DNA of 9,354 nt from Deltaproteobacteria bacterium (GCA_016183075.1 JACPFH010000174.1:1-9354); one strand, 5' to 3'; shown: positions 1 to 6,361, counted from the stretch's first letter. The notes: generated from the sequence alone by a model not told the origin. Translations and numbers: made by a program.

Positions 1-260
1 CGATGGCGCGTGGGCTTGCCCTGCCGAAACCGACACCGCCGTGGTGGTTCTGGCCTGCGCTGATCGGCGGCGGCGTGCTGCTGGTGGCGGCGATCGTCAA
101 TCTGTTCCGCACGGGCCACAAGGGCTGGGCCTGGGCGCTGATCGTGATGGTAGGCGTCCTTCTATTCTTCTTGCTGAGGGCGGCGGCCGCGTCCCGCGGA
201 TCGGGCGGCGCCTTCGGCGGTGGTTCCTCGGGTGGTGGTGGGGCGACCGGTTCCTGGTGA
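1..260 (+). CDS. TPM-domain (YgcG-like) membrane protein, C-terminal part only
   Basis: This is the 3' end of a gene that begins left of the window. The visible 85 residues hold two hydrophobic segments (about residues 15-35 and 41-60 of the visible part) separated by a short basic loop, then a tail of glycine and serine ending GGGGATGSW. A hydrophobic region followed by a Gly/Ser-rich tail ending in SW or SF is the usual C-terminus of TPM_phosphatase/YgcG-family envelope proteins, whose TPM domain lies N-terminal to the membrane segment; that domain is outside the window. The ATG at position 3 is only an in-frame methionine and is unlikely to be the start. The next gene begins 10 bases after the stop and also looks like a TPM protein, which supports the call. 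The cellular role of the family is poorly defined; a phosphatase or envelope-maintenance role has been proposed for some members. Confidence 0.8.
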   Translation, partial: MARGLALPKPTPPWWFWPALIGGGVLLVAAIVNLFRTGHKGWAWALIVMVGVLLFFLLRAAAASRGSGGAFGGGSSGGGGATGSW

Positions 261-270
261 CGAGGTTTCC

Positions 271-948
271 ATGAGAAAGGCGAGCCAGTTCTTCTCCGAA
301 GATGACCGCCGGGCCATCGAGCGGGCCGTGGCGGCAGCCGAGGCAACCACCACCGCGGAGATCATTCCGGTGGTGGCTACGGCCTCCGGGCGCTACGACC
401 GGGCCGAGGATCTGTTCGGTGTGGTATTCGCGCTGCTAGCGCTTGCTGCCGCGTGGCTCGGCTTTCAGGATATAGCAGCGCCCCCGGGGTGGGGAGGTAC
501 CCATGAGCCTGCGCTCGGGCTCGTCTCCATCCTGCTTATTGTATTCTTCGGCTTCGTCGCAGGCGCGGCGCTCGCCGCCCGAGTGGCGGTTCTGCGCTTG
601 CCCTTTATCACGCGTCGCGAGATGCAGGCGGAGGTGGAGCGAAGCGCTGCCGCGGCCTTCCAACAATTCCGGGTCCGGGGGACCGCCGGCGCCACCGGCA
701 TCCTCATCTACATCTCGCTCTATGAGCGTATGGTGCGAGTGCTCGGCGACGATGCCATCGCCGCCAGGCTCGGGCAGAGTGATTGGAAAGAAGTCCGCGA
801 TCTCGTCATCCGGGGCATCCGCGAAGACGAGCCCGCGCAAGGACTGGTTTGCGCCGTCGAAAAGTGCGGCGCTCTCTGCACGATCCACTTCCCGCCGCAG
901 CCGAGGGATTTGAACGAGCTCTCCAACGCGCTACGCATCATCGACTAA
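271..948 (+). CDS. TPM-domain family membrane protein (second of a tandem pair)
   Basis: The predicted protein has 225 residues. The N-terminal part (about 8-40) has the TPM-like pattern of a helix rich in acidic residues and alanine, then the strand TTAEIIPVVA. Two long hydrophobic stretches (about 50-65 and 84-106) follow, forming a probable membrane hairpin. The second half (about 118-225) carries TPM-like elements, including GILIYISLYERMVRVLGD and a closing segment with HFPP and a final NELSNALRIID. This reads as a TPM domain interrupted by a two-helix membrane insertion. The start at 271 is preferred over an in-frame ATG at 220 because it has GAGG five bases upstream and lies just after the previous stop, whereas 220 is inside the upstream gene. 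Tandem TPM genes often follow lemA, which could lie left of the window. The biochemical activity is unknown. Confidence 0.72.
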   Translation: MRKASQFFSEDDRRAIERAVAAAEATTTAEIIPVVATASGRYDRAEDLFGVVFALLALAAAWLGFQDIAAPPGWGGTHEPALGLVSILLIVFFGFVAGAALAARVAVLRLPFITRREMQAEVERSAAAAFQQFRVRGTAGATGILIYISLYERMVRVLGDDAIAARLGQSDWKEVRDLVIRGIREDEPAQGLVCAVEKCGALCTIHFPPQPRDLNELSNALRIID

Positions 949-1136
949 CGCCCGGCGACATACGGCCTGGGGGTAGCGCCGGCAATCGGGGCTCGTCTTG
1001 AACGCCTGCGTCAGGTCAGGAGGCCACGAGGATGCCGGGGACCGTGTGCCGCAGCAGTCACCACAGCTCTTGGAATTCGGACGAACCTGGCTTAAACTCG
1101 CTGCGCACTTGCACGGTACCCAAACGGAGGTGGAAG
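949..1136 (+). other. Intergenic spacer between the TPM pair and the SBP operon
   Basis: This spacer of 188 bases holds no convincing gene. An AGGAGG at 1018-1023 precedes an in-frame ATG at 1032 that would lengthen the next protein by 35 residues, but that extension has no recognisable content. The probable promoter of the next operon lies at 1070-1098. No clear intrinsic terminator with a T-run was seen after the TPM genes. Confidence 0.5.
1070..1098 (+). promoter_or_regulatory. Candidate sigma70-like promoter for the SBP-TrmO-UbiD operon
   Basis: TTGGAA at 1070-1075 and TAAACT at 1093-1098 are separated by 17 bases. Each hexamer matches 4 of 6 consensus positions. A transcript would begin near 1105, leaving about 30 bases before the ATG at 1137 and excluding the alternative start at 1032. 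The match is by eye only. Confidence 0.4.
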
Positions 1137-2156
1137 ATGCTCCTTAAAAGGGCGCTCTTGGCTTTGGGCGTCATCGTTGCGGCGTCGTTGCACTGCGTCG
1201 TGGCCGCTCAAGCGCAGGTGCGAGAGGCGCTGCTCGTAGCCTATGCGGGGCACAACGAGACCGTGGCGCCCATGTGGGTCGGAATCGAGAAGGGTTTGTT
1301 CAAAAAGCATGGCCTGGATGTCAGCATGCTCCAACTCCGCAGCGGGCCGATCATGATGGCGACGTTGGCGTCGGGGAGCGTCCAGGTAGTTTATACGGCG
1401 TCATCGAGCGCCTTGAATGCGGCCTCGGCGGGCTTGAAAGTGAGCTGTGTGGCTTTTCCCGTCAACAAAATAGCCCGCCATCTGACAGCTCGAAAGGAAA
1501 TCGCGTCCATCGAGGACCTTCGGGGCAGGGTTTTTGGGGTACAAAGCATCGGCGGGGGCTTTTGGCTCCAAACGATGCTTCTTCTGGACCATCTGGGGAT
1601 AGACCCGGAGAAGTACCAGCTCAAGTTCAGGATTATCGGCGATACCCCCACGATCGCACAGGCCTTGATTACAGGACAGGTCGACGCCGCTGTTCTGCCT
1701 TACAGCTTTAGTGAGAGAGCAAGAAGGATGGGATTTCATTCCCTGGCGGATGCCGTTGCAATCAAGACGCCTCTTCCGATAACGGGCTTGTGCGCTCAGA
1801 GAGAATTCCTTGCCCGCTCCCGGGATGCCGTGACGCGGCTTATTCAGGGCATGATCGAGGCGGTCGTTTTTGTTCACGGCCCGAGAAACAAAGCGGAGAT
1901 CATGGAGGTGCTCAGGAAGAATCTGCGATTCGAGAAAGTGGAAGACACCGAGATGTCCTATCGGGTGTTGGCTCAAGTCAGCACCCTCGATGTGGATCTC
2001 TACGCGGATGCCTGGAGATTGATCCAAAGGATTGTCTCCCGGGTGAACCCGAAGCTTGAGCAGGTTGATTTGAACCCGTTGCTCGACCGGAGCTTCGTCC
2101 GCAGCCTGGAAGAGAGCGGATTCCTGCCCGAGATGAGAAGAAGAATGGGGAGTTAA
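1137..2156 (+). CDS. ABC-transporter substrate-binding protein, NMT1/SsuA/TauA-like
   Basis: The predicted protein has 339 residues and is probably exported to the periplasm. Residues 1-26 form a classical signal peptide: LLKR, a hydrophobic core, then an AQA cleavage motif. There is no good lipobox, because the only nearby cysteine is in SLHC. The mature part starts with the NMT1/THI5-like pattern: a strand (LLVAYAG), then PMWVGIEKGLFKKHGLDV, where WVGIEKGLF matches the family hallmark. Later come ASGSVQVVYTAS, a hinge-type segment IEDLRGRVFGVQSIGGG and the duplicated-lobe element ITGQVDAAVLP. The family binds small ligands such as sulfonates, nitrate, pyrimidine precursors or aromatic acids; the ligand cannot be read here. 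The start at 1137 has GGAGG at 1126-1130 and gives a proper signal peptide. No permease or ATPase gene is adjacent, so any transporter partner must be elsewhere. The next gene starts 20 bases downstream. Confidence 0.85.
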   Translation: MLLKRALLALGVIVAASLHCVVAAQAQVREALLVAYAGHNETVAPMWVGIEKGLFKKHGLDVSMLQLRSGPIMMATLASGSVQVVYTASSSALNAASAGLKVSCVAFPVNKIARHLTARKEIASIEDLRGRVFGVQSIGGGFWLQTMLLLDHLGIDPEKYQLKFRIIGDTPTIAQALITGQVDAAVLPYSFSERARRMGFHSLADAVAIKTPLPITGLCAQREFLARSRDAVTRLIQGMIEAVVFVHGPRNKAEIMEVLRKNLRFEKVEDTEMSYRVLAQVSTLDVDLYADAWRLIQRIVSRVNPKLEQVDLNPLLDRSFVRSLEESGFLPEMRRRMGS

Positions 2157-2176
2157 GCGGAAGGAGAAAGGTCAGG

Positions 2177-2581
2177 ATGAACCACGAGAATTGGGGAAAC
2201 GTTGTGGCCGAGATTCATATTCTTGACTCGATGGCTCCGGGGTTGCGGGGGATCGAGCAGTTCTCCCATCTCATCGTCGTCTTCTTCATGCATCAATCCG
2301 CCTTTGACTCGGAAACCTATTTGGCGCGCCGCCCGCGCGGCCGCTCCGACATGCCGGTGATGGGCGCCTTCGCCCAGCGCGCCCGGCATCGACCTAACCC
2401 CATCGGGGTGACTACCGTCGAGCTTGTCGAGGTGCGGCAAAACGTTGTCAAAGTCAAAGGATTGGATGCGATCGACGGCACGCCGGTTTTGGATTTGAAG
2501 CCGTATTTGCCCGCCTTTGATTGCCGCCCCCAAGCGAAGATTCCCGAATGGGTCGAAAGGTTGATGAAGGGCTATTTCTAA
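2177..2581 (+). CDS. TrmO/TsaA-family protein, N-terminally short
   Basis: The predicted protein has 134 residues. It carries core motifs of the TrmO (YaeB/TsaA) family, SAM-dependent enzymes that methylate N6-threonylcarbamoyladenosine at position 37 of some tRNAs: GIEQFSHLIVVFFMHQ (25-40), RHRPNPIG (70-77) and DGTPVLDLKPYLP (100-112). Compared with family members known to me, it lacks roughly the first 20-30 residues, including the conserved IGxVRSP-like strand; the protein begins at what would be the following NWGxVxAEI segment. The frame stays open upstream through the end of the preceding gene but encodes nothing like the missing motif. AAGGAG at 2161-2166 fits the ATG at 2177. It sits in a tight operon, 20 bases after the binding protein and 17 before the UbiD gene. 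Whether it still binds SAM or methylates tRNA is uncertain. Confidence 0.82.
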   Translation: MNHENWGNVVAEIHILDSMAPGLRGIEQFSHLIVVFFMHQSAFDSETYLARRPRGRSDMPVMGAFAQRARHRPNPIGVTTVELVEVRQNVVKVKGLDAIDGTPVLDLKPYLPAFDCRPQAKIPEWVERLMKGYF

Positions 2582-2587
2582 CCAACT

Positions 2588-2593
2588 AGGAGG
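2588..2593 (+). promoter_or_regulatory. Ribosome binding site supporting the GTG start at 2599
   Basis: AGGAGG lies five bases before GTG at 2599. There is no ATG with a comparable site nearby, so this decides the start of the UbiD gene. Confidence 0.75.
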
Positions 2594-2598
2594 CGCAG

Positions 2599-4092
2599 GT
2601 GAATTTACGACAAGAAGCTTTTTCGAGCTATCGCGATCTTAGGGACTGGCTGGACCAGGTGGAGAAATTGGGCGAGCTCAAGGTCGTGCGCGGCGCCCAT
2701 TGGGATCTTGAGATGGGAGGGATTGCCGAGGTCGTTTCGCGCGAAGCCAAAGGCGTGGCGCCGGCGTTGCTCTTTGACGAGATAGCGGATTATCCGCGCG
2801 GCCATCGCGCCTTGTTCTGCCAGCTCGACTCCGTGCGTCGTCTCGCGCTGACGCTCAACTTAGCCCTGGATCGGCCCGATAAACTGTCCTGTGTGAGGGC
2901 GTGCCGCGACCGACTCGGCACGATGCAATTCATCCCGCCTCGCCCGGTGGAGCGCGGCGAGATTCTGGAGAACGTGATCGCGGGGGACGAGATCGATCTG
3001 TTCCGGTTTCCCGTGCCCAAACATCATGAGAACGACGGGGGGAGGTACCTCGGAACGGCTCATTGCGTCATCACGCGGGATCCGGACGAGGGTTGGGTCA
3101 ATCTGGGAACTTATCGCTGCATGCTGTTCGGCAAGAATTCGGTGGGGCTGCACATGAGCCCCGGAAGGCACGGGCGGATCATGCGGGATAAATTCTTCGA
3201 CCGCTCCGAGCCCTTCAAGGTGGCGAACGCGATGGGAGTCGACCCCGCCCTTTTCCTGACCAGCACCATGGCGGTGCCGGCGGGCGTCTCGGAATATGAG
3301 TTTGCCGGCGCACTGAAAGGAAGCCCGATAGAGGTCTTGGAAGGGCCCTACACCAAACTTCCCATACCCGCGCACGCCGAGATCGTCATCGAAGGCGAAT
3401 GCATCCCGGGTGAAACTCAGGACGAAGGTCCCTTCGGTGAATGGGCGGGTTACTACGCAAACAACGGATTGGCCCCTGTGCGTGAGCCGGTGGTCCACGT
3501 CAAGACATTACTGTACCGAAACGATCCCATCTTGACCTGCGCTCAGCCGGCAAGACCGCCGGGCTACAATTTTGCCTTCTGCGTTTTCCGCTCGGCCATG
3601 ATATGGGACGAGATAGAAAAGGCCGGTGTTCCCGACGTCCGCGGCGTATGGTGTCACGAGGCGGGCGGCAGCAGGCTGTTCAACGTTATCTCCATCAAGC
3701 AACGCTATCCGGGCCATTCCCGCCAGGCCGGCGTGATTGCTTCCCAGTGCAGCTCGGGCGTCTACATCGGCAGGTATACAGTGGTGGTCGACGATGACAT
3801 CGATGTCGCCAACCTGAGCGATGTCATCTGGGCTATGGCCACGCGGGCCGATCCGGAGAGGGCGATCGAGATTTTCCGCCGGTGTCGGAGCAGCTCGGCA
3901 GATCCTGCGGTTTCGCCGGACCGCAAAGCGTCCGGCTCCAATCCGGATGCCGTTTTCACCTCCAAGGCTGTGATCGATGCCTGCTGGCCGTACGAATGGA
4001 AAGATCGGGCCTATCCGGTCGTCGAAGTCGGTCCTCAGTTGCGCGGTCAGATCCTGTCGAAGTGGGCCAGGGAGTTTGAGAACATACTGTAA
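2599..4092 (+). CDS. UbiD-family decarboxylase (prenylated-FMN dependent)
   Basis: The predicted protein has 497 residues, the usual UbiD length, and is cytoplasmic. UbiD enzymes reversibly decarboxylate aromatic or alpha,beta-unsaturated acids using prenylated FMN made by a UbiX partner; no ubiX is in the window. Motifs visible: FPVPKHHENDGGRYLGTAHCVITRD (137-161, written here in parts: FPVPKHHENDGGRY then LGTAHCVITRD), VNLGTYR ending in Arg173, and GETQDEGPFGEWAGYY (271-286). Arg173, Glu276 and Glu281 line up with the catalytic Arg173, Glu277 and Glu282 of Aspergillus niger Fdc1, so the R-E-E triad looks intact. The enzyme is therefore probably active. The substrate is unknown; the neighbouring binding protein makes an imported acid possible, but that is inference. 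Residues about 431-448 form a Ser/Pro/Asp-rich loop of low conservation. Translation starts at GTG. Confidence 0.93.
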   Translation: MNLRQEAFSSYRDLRDWLDQVEKLGELKVVRGAHWDLEMGGIAEVVSREAKGVAPALLFDEIADYPRGHRALFCQLDSVRRLALTLNLALDRPDKLSCVRACRDRLGTMQFIPPRPVERGEILENVIAGDEIDLFRFPVPKHHENDGGRYLGTAHCVITRDPDEGWVNLGTYRCMLFGKNSVGLHMSPGRHGRIMRDKFFDRSEPFKVANAMGVDPALFLTSTMAVPAGVSEYEFAGALKGSPIEVLEGPYTKLPIPAHAEIVIEGECIPGETQDEGPFGEWAGYYANNGLAPVREPVVHVKTLLYRNDPILTCAQPARPPGYNFAFCVFRSAMIWDEIEKAGVPDVRGVWCHEAGGSRLFNVISIKQRYPGHSRQAGVIASQCSSGVYIGRYTVVVDDDIDVANLSDVIWAMATRADPERAIEIFRRCRSSSADPAVSPDRKASGSNPDAVFTSKAVIDACWPYEWKDRAYPVVEVGPQLRGQILSKWAREFENIL

Positions 4093-4094
4093 AT

Positions 4095-4182
4095 AACCGG
4101 CGCCTGAGAGGACCCGTGCTGCGCCCGGCCGCAGCGAGGGGCAGCTACCGCACCGCCGGTTGATGCCCCGGAGTCGACCGGC
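4095..4182 (+). repeat. Nested and alternative inverted repeats after the UbiD gene
   Basis: AACCGGCG at 4095-4102 is the exact reverse complement of CGCCGGTT at 4154-4161. Between them GCTGCG (4118-4123) pairs with CGCAGC (4130-4135) around a six-base loop. The middle arm GCCGGT (4155-4160) can instead pair with ACCGGC at 4177-4182; this alternative extends to CAC/GTG (4151-4153 and 4184-4186) with one mismatch. There is no T-run, so it is not a standard intrinsic terminator. It may be a 3' stabilising structure or part of a factor-dependent end. The remainder of the 144-base spacer holds no gene. Confidence 0.45.
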
Positions 4183-4236
4183 AGTGCGCTGCTCCGCGCT
4201 CGCTTGCGGCTCGGTCACATGCCTTGCGGCCTTACC

Positions 4237-4680
4237 CTATCCCTGGGTATCTGACGTTTTCTCTTTCGGCGTCGTCTCCCTTGCCGGAGCCGGAGTCTCA
4301 CCTTCCGGCTTAGACCCGCCCTGCTCTAGTCCAAGGGCCTTTTTCGTCTGATCATCCAGTACGCCGGTAGCCTTGAGGCCCTGAGCTTGCTGGAAGGTCT
4401 TGAGAGCCTCTTGGGTCTGCTTTCCCATGACGCCGTCTATGCGCCCGGGGTCATGGCCTTTGTCTTTCAGAGCCTGCTGGACTTTTTTGATTTCTTCGCT
4501 GCCCGCCGCCATTCCAGGACTCTTTCCTTCCTCAGGCCCTTTCTGGCCTTCCATTTTTTCCATCGGGGCGCCACCGGGGCTTTCACCTTTTGGCTCGACC
4601 TGGGACCAGGCAGGAAGAGCGCTGAACGCCAATGCTCCCGTCAAAACTAAAATGGACGAGAGCGATTTGTTTTGTTTCAT
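4237..4680 (-). CDS. Exported protein with a PG_binding_1 domain
   Basis: The predicted protein has 147 residues. Residues 1-26 are a signal peptide (MKQNK, hydrophobic core, LPAWS with cleavage before QV). A low-complexity linker rich in Gly, Pro, Glu and Lys covers about 28-60. Residues 62-117 match PG_binding_1: IKKVQQALKDKGHDPGRIDG, then GKQTQEALKTFQQAQGL and TGVLDDQTKKALG, the three-helix repeat that in other proteins binds cell-wall peptidoglycan. The C-terminal tail (118-147) is again disordered and charged. There is no attached enzymatic domain, so it is probably a small periplasmic wall-binding protein. The start has a near-perfect site, AAAGGAGGG at 4688-4696 on the reverse strand. 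Its own promoter is likely at 4704-4732. It lies downstream of the protease gene on the same strand but 189 bases away, so the two are probably separate units. Confidence 0.88.
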   Translation of the reverse strand: MKQNKSLSSILVLTGALAFSALPAWSQVEPKGESPGGAPMEKMEGQKGPEEGKSPGMAAGSEEIKKVQQALKDKGHDPGRIDGVMGKQTQEALKTFQQAQGLKATGVLDDQTKKALGLEQGGSKPEGETPAPARETTPKEKTSDTQG

Positions 4681-4703
4681 TTTCGTTCCCTCCTTTCTAG
4701 CTC

Positions 4704-4732
4704 ATTTTGGGTCGCCCCTACGGACTTGTCAA
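4704..4732 (-). promoter_or_regulatory. Candidate promoter for the PG-binding protein gene
   Basis: On the reverse strand, a perfect TTGACA (4727-4732) is followed after 17 bases by CAAAAT (4704-4709), 4 of 6 matches to TATAAT. Transcription would start near 4697, giving a very short leader that begins at the ribosome binding site. Confidence 0.5.
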
Positions 4733-4769
4733 TTTGGGGAATACCTGAGGAGAGTTAACCTCGATCTCG

Positions 4770-4814
4770 AAAAAAAAGCGGGAATAAACGTCCGGCAGCG
4801 CAGGGCTCGCCGCT
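4770..4814 (-). terminator. Weak candidate terminator after the protease gene
   Basis: Reading the reverse strand, AGCGG (4810-4814) pairs with CCGCT (4777-4781), and eight T residues (4770-4777) follow, overlapping the stem by one base. Inside is a small bulged hairpin. The closing stem is only five base pairs with a 28-base interior, so this is tentative. Confidence 0.28.
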
Positions 4815-4869
4815 CGAAGCGTTACGGAAAAAAATCGGAGTGGGTTTTACAGATTCTGAGAAGCGCTGA

Positions 4870-5868
4870 CTAACGACGTTCGTCGGAATCTCGGCCATTT
4901 CTCAGATAGAGCGGAGTTTTTGTCGGAGTTAAAACAACCGCGGGTTGAACTCCAGGTTTAGCTGATCGTGAAAAAAAAGTCTCCAGGAAATTTTCTAAAG
5001 ACAGAATGCCGGCCGTCCTGGCGTCCCCGTTGACCACAACACCGATCACGGACCCCGAAAGATCAATGACCGGGCCACCGCTCATGTTGTTCTCTACCCC
5101 AATTCCCCACTTCGTGTTGGCCGGAATGCCCCGGGCCTCGAGGTAATTGCTGGCGTAAACCGGGATATCCGCGGCAAAGTATCCCCGATGGTGCTCGTCG
5201 GCCAGATTCAGAAAACCGTGCGCGATAGAGAAATCGCTGTTACGGGGGTAGCCGGCGATGAAGACTCTTTTTGGCGGCACCAGGGGCTTCAATTCAAAAT
5301 CCGCTCGGGGATGAGCGAGATCGACGGAGCCTTTCTTGAATTCCGTCAACTCCCAATAGGGGAAGCGAACGCCAGGCGGGCTCTTGAGCCGCCCGATCAC
5401 AAAATCTCTGAGTTTGATAATCTCGTCCGGAGTCTGAATATCGCCTTTGGTCGAGTCCTCTCTTGTAAGGTGGGAGATGAGCTCGATCTCAAATTCCCTG
5501 CCCCCGTTTTGCGCTCTGTACTGGAGCGCGGGATGCTCGGTTGAGCAGTCAACCGACACGGAAAATCCGTATTCCCTTTGACGGTTCTTCAGGCAATACT
5601 TCATGACATGGTAAGCGGTGACAAAGAGTCCGTTGGGCGAAATCAAAAAACCCGAGCCGAGGTTAGCTCGCTTCCACTTCCCATCCTTGTCTTTATATTG
5701 CACCAGGATTTTGAGGCTTTTTGACCCTGCCTCCTCCCAGGTGAACTTGGCGCCTTTGGCCGCTAGCTGTTTGGGCTCGGTGAGGTAACTGCCCCGTGCC
5801 CACGAGGGGACCAGCAGGAACAGAGCGAGCGCGCAAAGAGAGGGACTAAAGAACCTGCGACGAGCCAT
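4870..5868 (-). CDS. Exported trypsin-like (S1/DegP-type fold) serine protease
   Basis: The predicted protein has 332 residues. The N-terminus (MARRRFF, then a leucine-rich core to about residue 25) is a signal peptide, so it should act in the periplasm or outside. A chymotrypsin-fold peptidase covers about 52-300. The histidine motif is GSGFLISPNGLFVTAYHV (His87), the aspartate is probably in LRDFVIGRL (Asp155), and the serine motif is NNMSGGPVIDLSGSVIGVV (Ser263). The canonical GNSGGP is altered to NMSGGP, but the serine and following glycines remain, so an active enzyme is plausible. No PDZ domain follows; the C-terminal 40 residues are proline and charge rich. The segment between His and Asp is long and contains Cys92 and Cys108. 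The substrate is unknown. Its start lacks a strong ribosome binding site, but a well-formed promoter lies just upstream at 5896-5924. Confidence 0.87.
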   Translation of the reverse strand: MARRRFFSPSLCALALFLLVPSWARGSYLTEPKQLAAKGAKFTWEEAGSKSLKILVQYKDKDGKWKRANLGSGFLISPNGLFVTAYHVMKYCLKNRQREYGFSVSVDCSTEHPALQYRAQNGGREFEIELISHLTREDSTKGDIQTPDEIIKLRDFVIGRLKSPPGVRFPYWELTEFKKGSVDLAHPRADFELKPLVPPKRVFIAGYPRNSDFSIAHGFLNLADEHHRGYFAADIPVYASNYLEARGIPANTKWGIGVENNMSGGPVIDLSGSVIGVVVNGDARTAGILSLENFLETFFSRSAKPGVQPAVVLTPTKTPLYLRNGRDSDERR

Positions 5869-5870
5869 CG

Positions 5871-5890
5871 GGTGAATACCTTATTTCACC
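5871..5890 (-). promoter_or_regulatory. Possible 5'-terminal stem-loop of the protease mRNA
   Basis: On the reverse strand GGTGAA (5885-5890) and TTCACC (5871-5876) can form a six-base-pair stem around the loop ATAAGGTA, two bases before the ATG. The predicted transcription start falls at about 5889, so the message may begin with this stem. AAGG, the only Shine-Dalgarno-like sequence, lies in the loop. Confidence 0.35.
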
Positions 5891-5895
5891 GGGAA

Positions 5896-5924
5896 TATAT
5901 ACCTTGTTTACATTAAGAATTCAA
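5896..5924 (-). promoter_or_regulatory. Sigma70-like promoter of the protease gene
   Basis: On the reverse strand TTGAAT (5919-5924) and TATATA (5896-5901) are separated by exactly 17 bases in an AT-rich stretch. The -35 element matches 4 of 6 and the -10 element 5 of 6 consensus positions. The leader before ATG would be about 21 bases. The rest of the 162-base spacer (5925-6030) shows no gene or terminator. Confidence 0.65.
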
Positions 5925-6030
5925 CGAAAATTCCACCCGCAAACTCCCCGGCGCAAAACTTTCCACGGGATCTCCTGGGGACAGACGATCAGGGTTAGAA
6001 GTTGGAGCTTGTGGGGGAGATAGGCGTCGA

Positions 6031-6348
6031 TTAGGCCCCGGGGCGTGCAGCATGAGCCGAGGAGTCGGCGTATATTCGGATGGAATCCTCTGCTATCCGG
6101 TGGCCTCGTGTAATCAGTGTGATGATGCTACGGACATTACGGCTGACATTGTCGATGTCACTAACGGGAAAACCGTCTAGTAAGAACCTTCCAATAAACT
6201 TTTCCTCCCCAAAGGTCACGATCTCAAGCGCCTCGGGCCTGTCCTCTTTGAAGTAGCGCTCGGTGCCTCGGGCGCAGTTGTCCAACCCCCTTTGTAGCGT
6301 CGTCGAGATCTTTATACCTACAAACAATCGTTTATCTATATCGTACAT
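6031..6348 (-). CDS. Unknown 105-residue protein cotranscribed with the XRE regulator
   Basis: I do not recognise this protein. It has 105 residues, no signal peptide and no membrane segment, so it is probably cytoplasmic. The N-terminal part (MYDIDKRLFVGIKI) is strand-like. The middle (31-50) is acidic. A segment FIGRFLLDGFPVSDIDNVSRNVRSIITLITRG (about 51-82, quoted here as FIGRFLLDGFPVSDID then NVSRNVRSIITLITRG) suggests a strand followed by a helix, and the C-terminus is alanine rich. The start is well supported: AAAGGAG overlaps the stop of the XRE gene 13 bases upstream, so the two genes should be translated from one message. Genes tightly linked to XRE regulators are often antitoxins, toxins, anti-repressors or sensors, but nothing in this sequence identifies such a role. 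Confidence 0.7.
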   Translation of the reverse strand: MYDIDKRLFVGIKISTTLQRGLDNCARGTERYFKEDRPEALEIVTFGEEKFIGRFLLDGFPVSDIDNVSRNVRSIITLITRGHRIAEDSIRIYADSSAHAARPGA

Positions 6349-6361
6349 CGTGGCATCTCCT

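Noticed and set aside
220..270. In-frame upstream ATG at 220 for the second TPM gene
   Set aside because: It lies inside the preceding coding region, lacks a ribosome binding site and would add residues without family similarity; 271 fits better.
1032..1136. Longer form of the substrate-binding protein starting at 1032
   Set aside because: The extra 35 residues would precede and mask a good signal peptide and a promoter candidate lies within them. Kept as a finding because its ribosome binding site is strong.
1401..2027. Long reverse-strand frame of 208 codons opposite the binding-protein gene
   Set aside because: It is antisense to a well-supported gene, has no ribosome binding site or recognisable motif, and is explained by codon bias in GC-rich DNA.
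3508..4218. Reverse-strand frame of 236 codons opposite the UbiD gene
   Set aside because: The UbiD frame has an intact catalytic triad; the opposite frame is arginine- and glycine-rich shadow sequence.
4187..4236. Two copies of CTTGCGGC between the UbiD and PG-binding genes
   Set aside because: Only eight bases, two copies and no associated dyad or T-run; probably chance.
4400..4873. Forward frame opposite the PG-binding protein and its upstream spacer
   Set aside because: The reverse gene has a signal peptide, a recognisable domain and a near-perfect ribosome binding site; the forward frame has none.
6035..6044. Perfect ten-base palindrome GCCCCGGGGC near the end of the 105-residue gene
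   Set aside because: It is short, inside coding sequence and not repeated elsewhere in the window, so it needs no special explanation.
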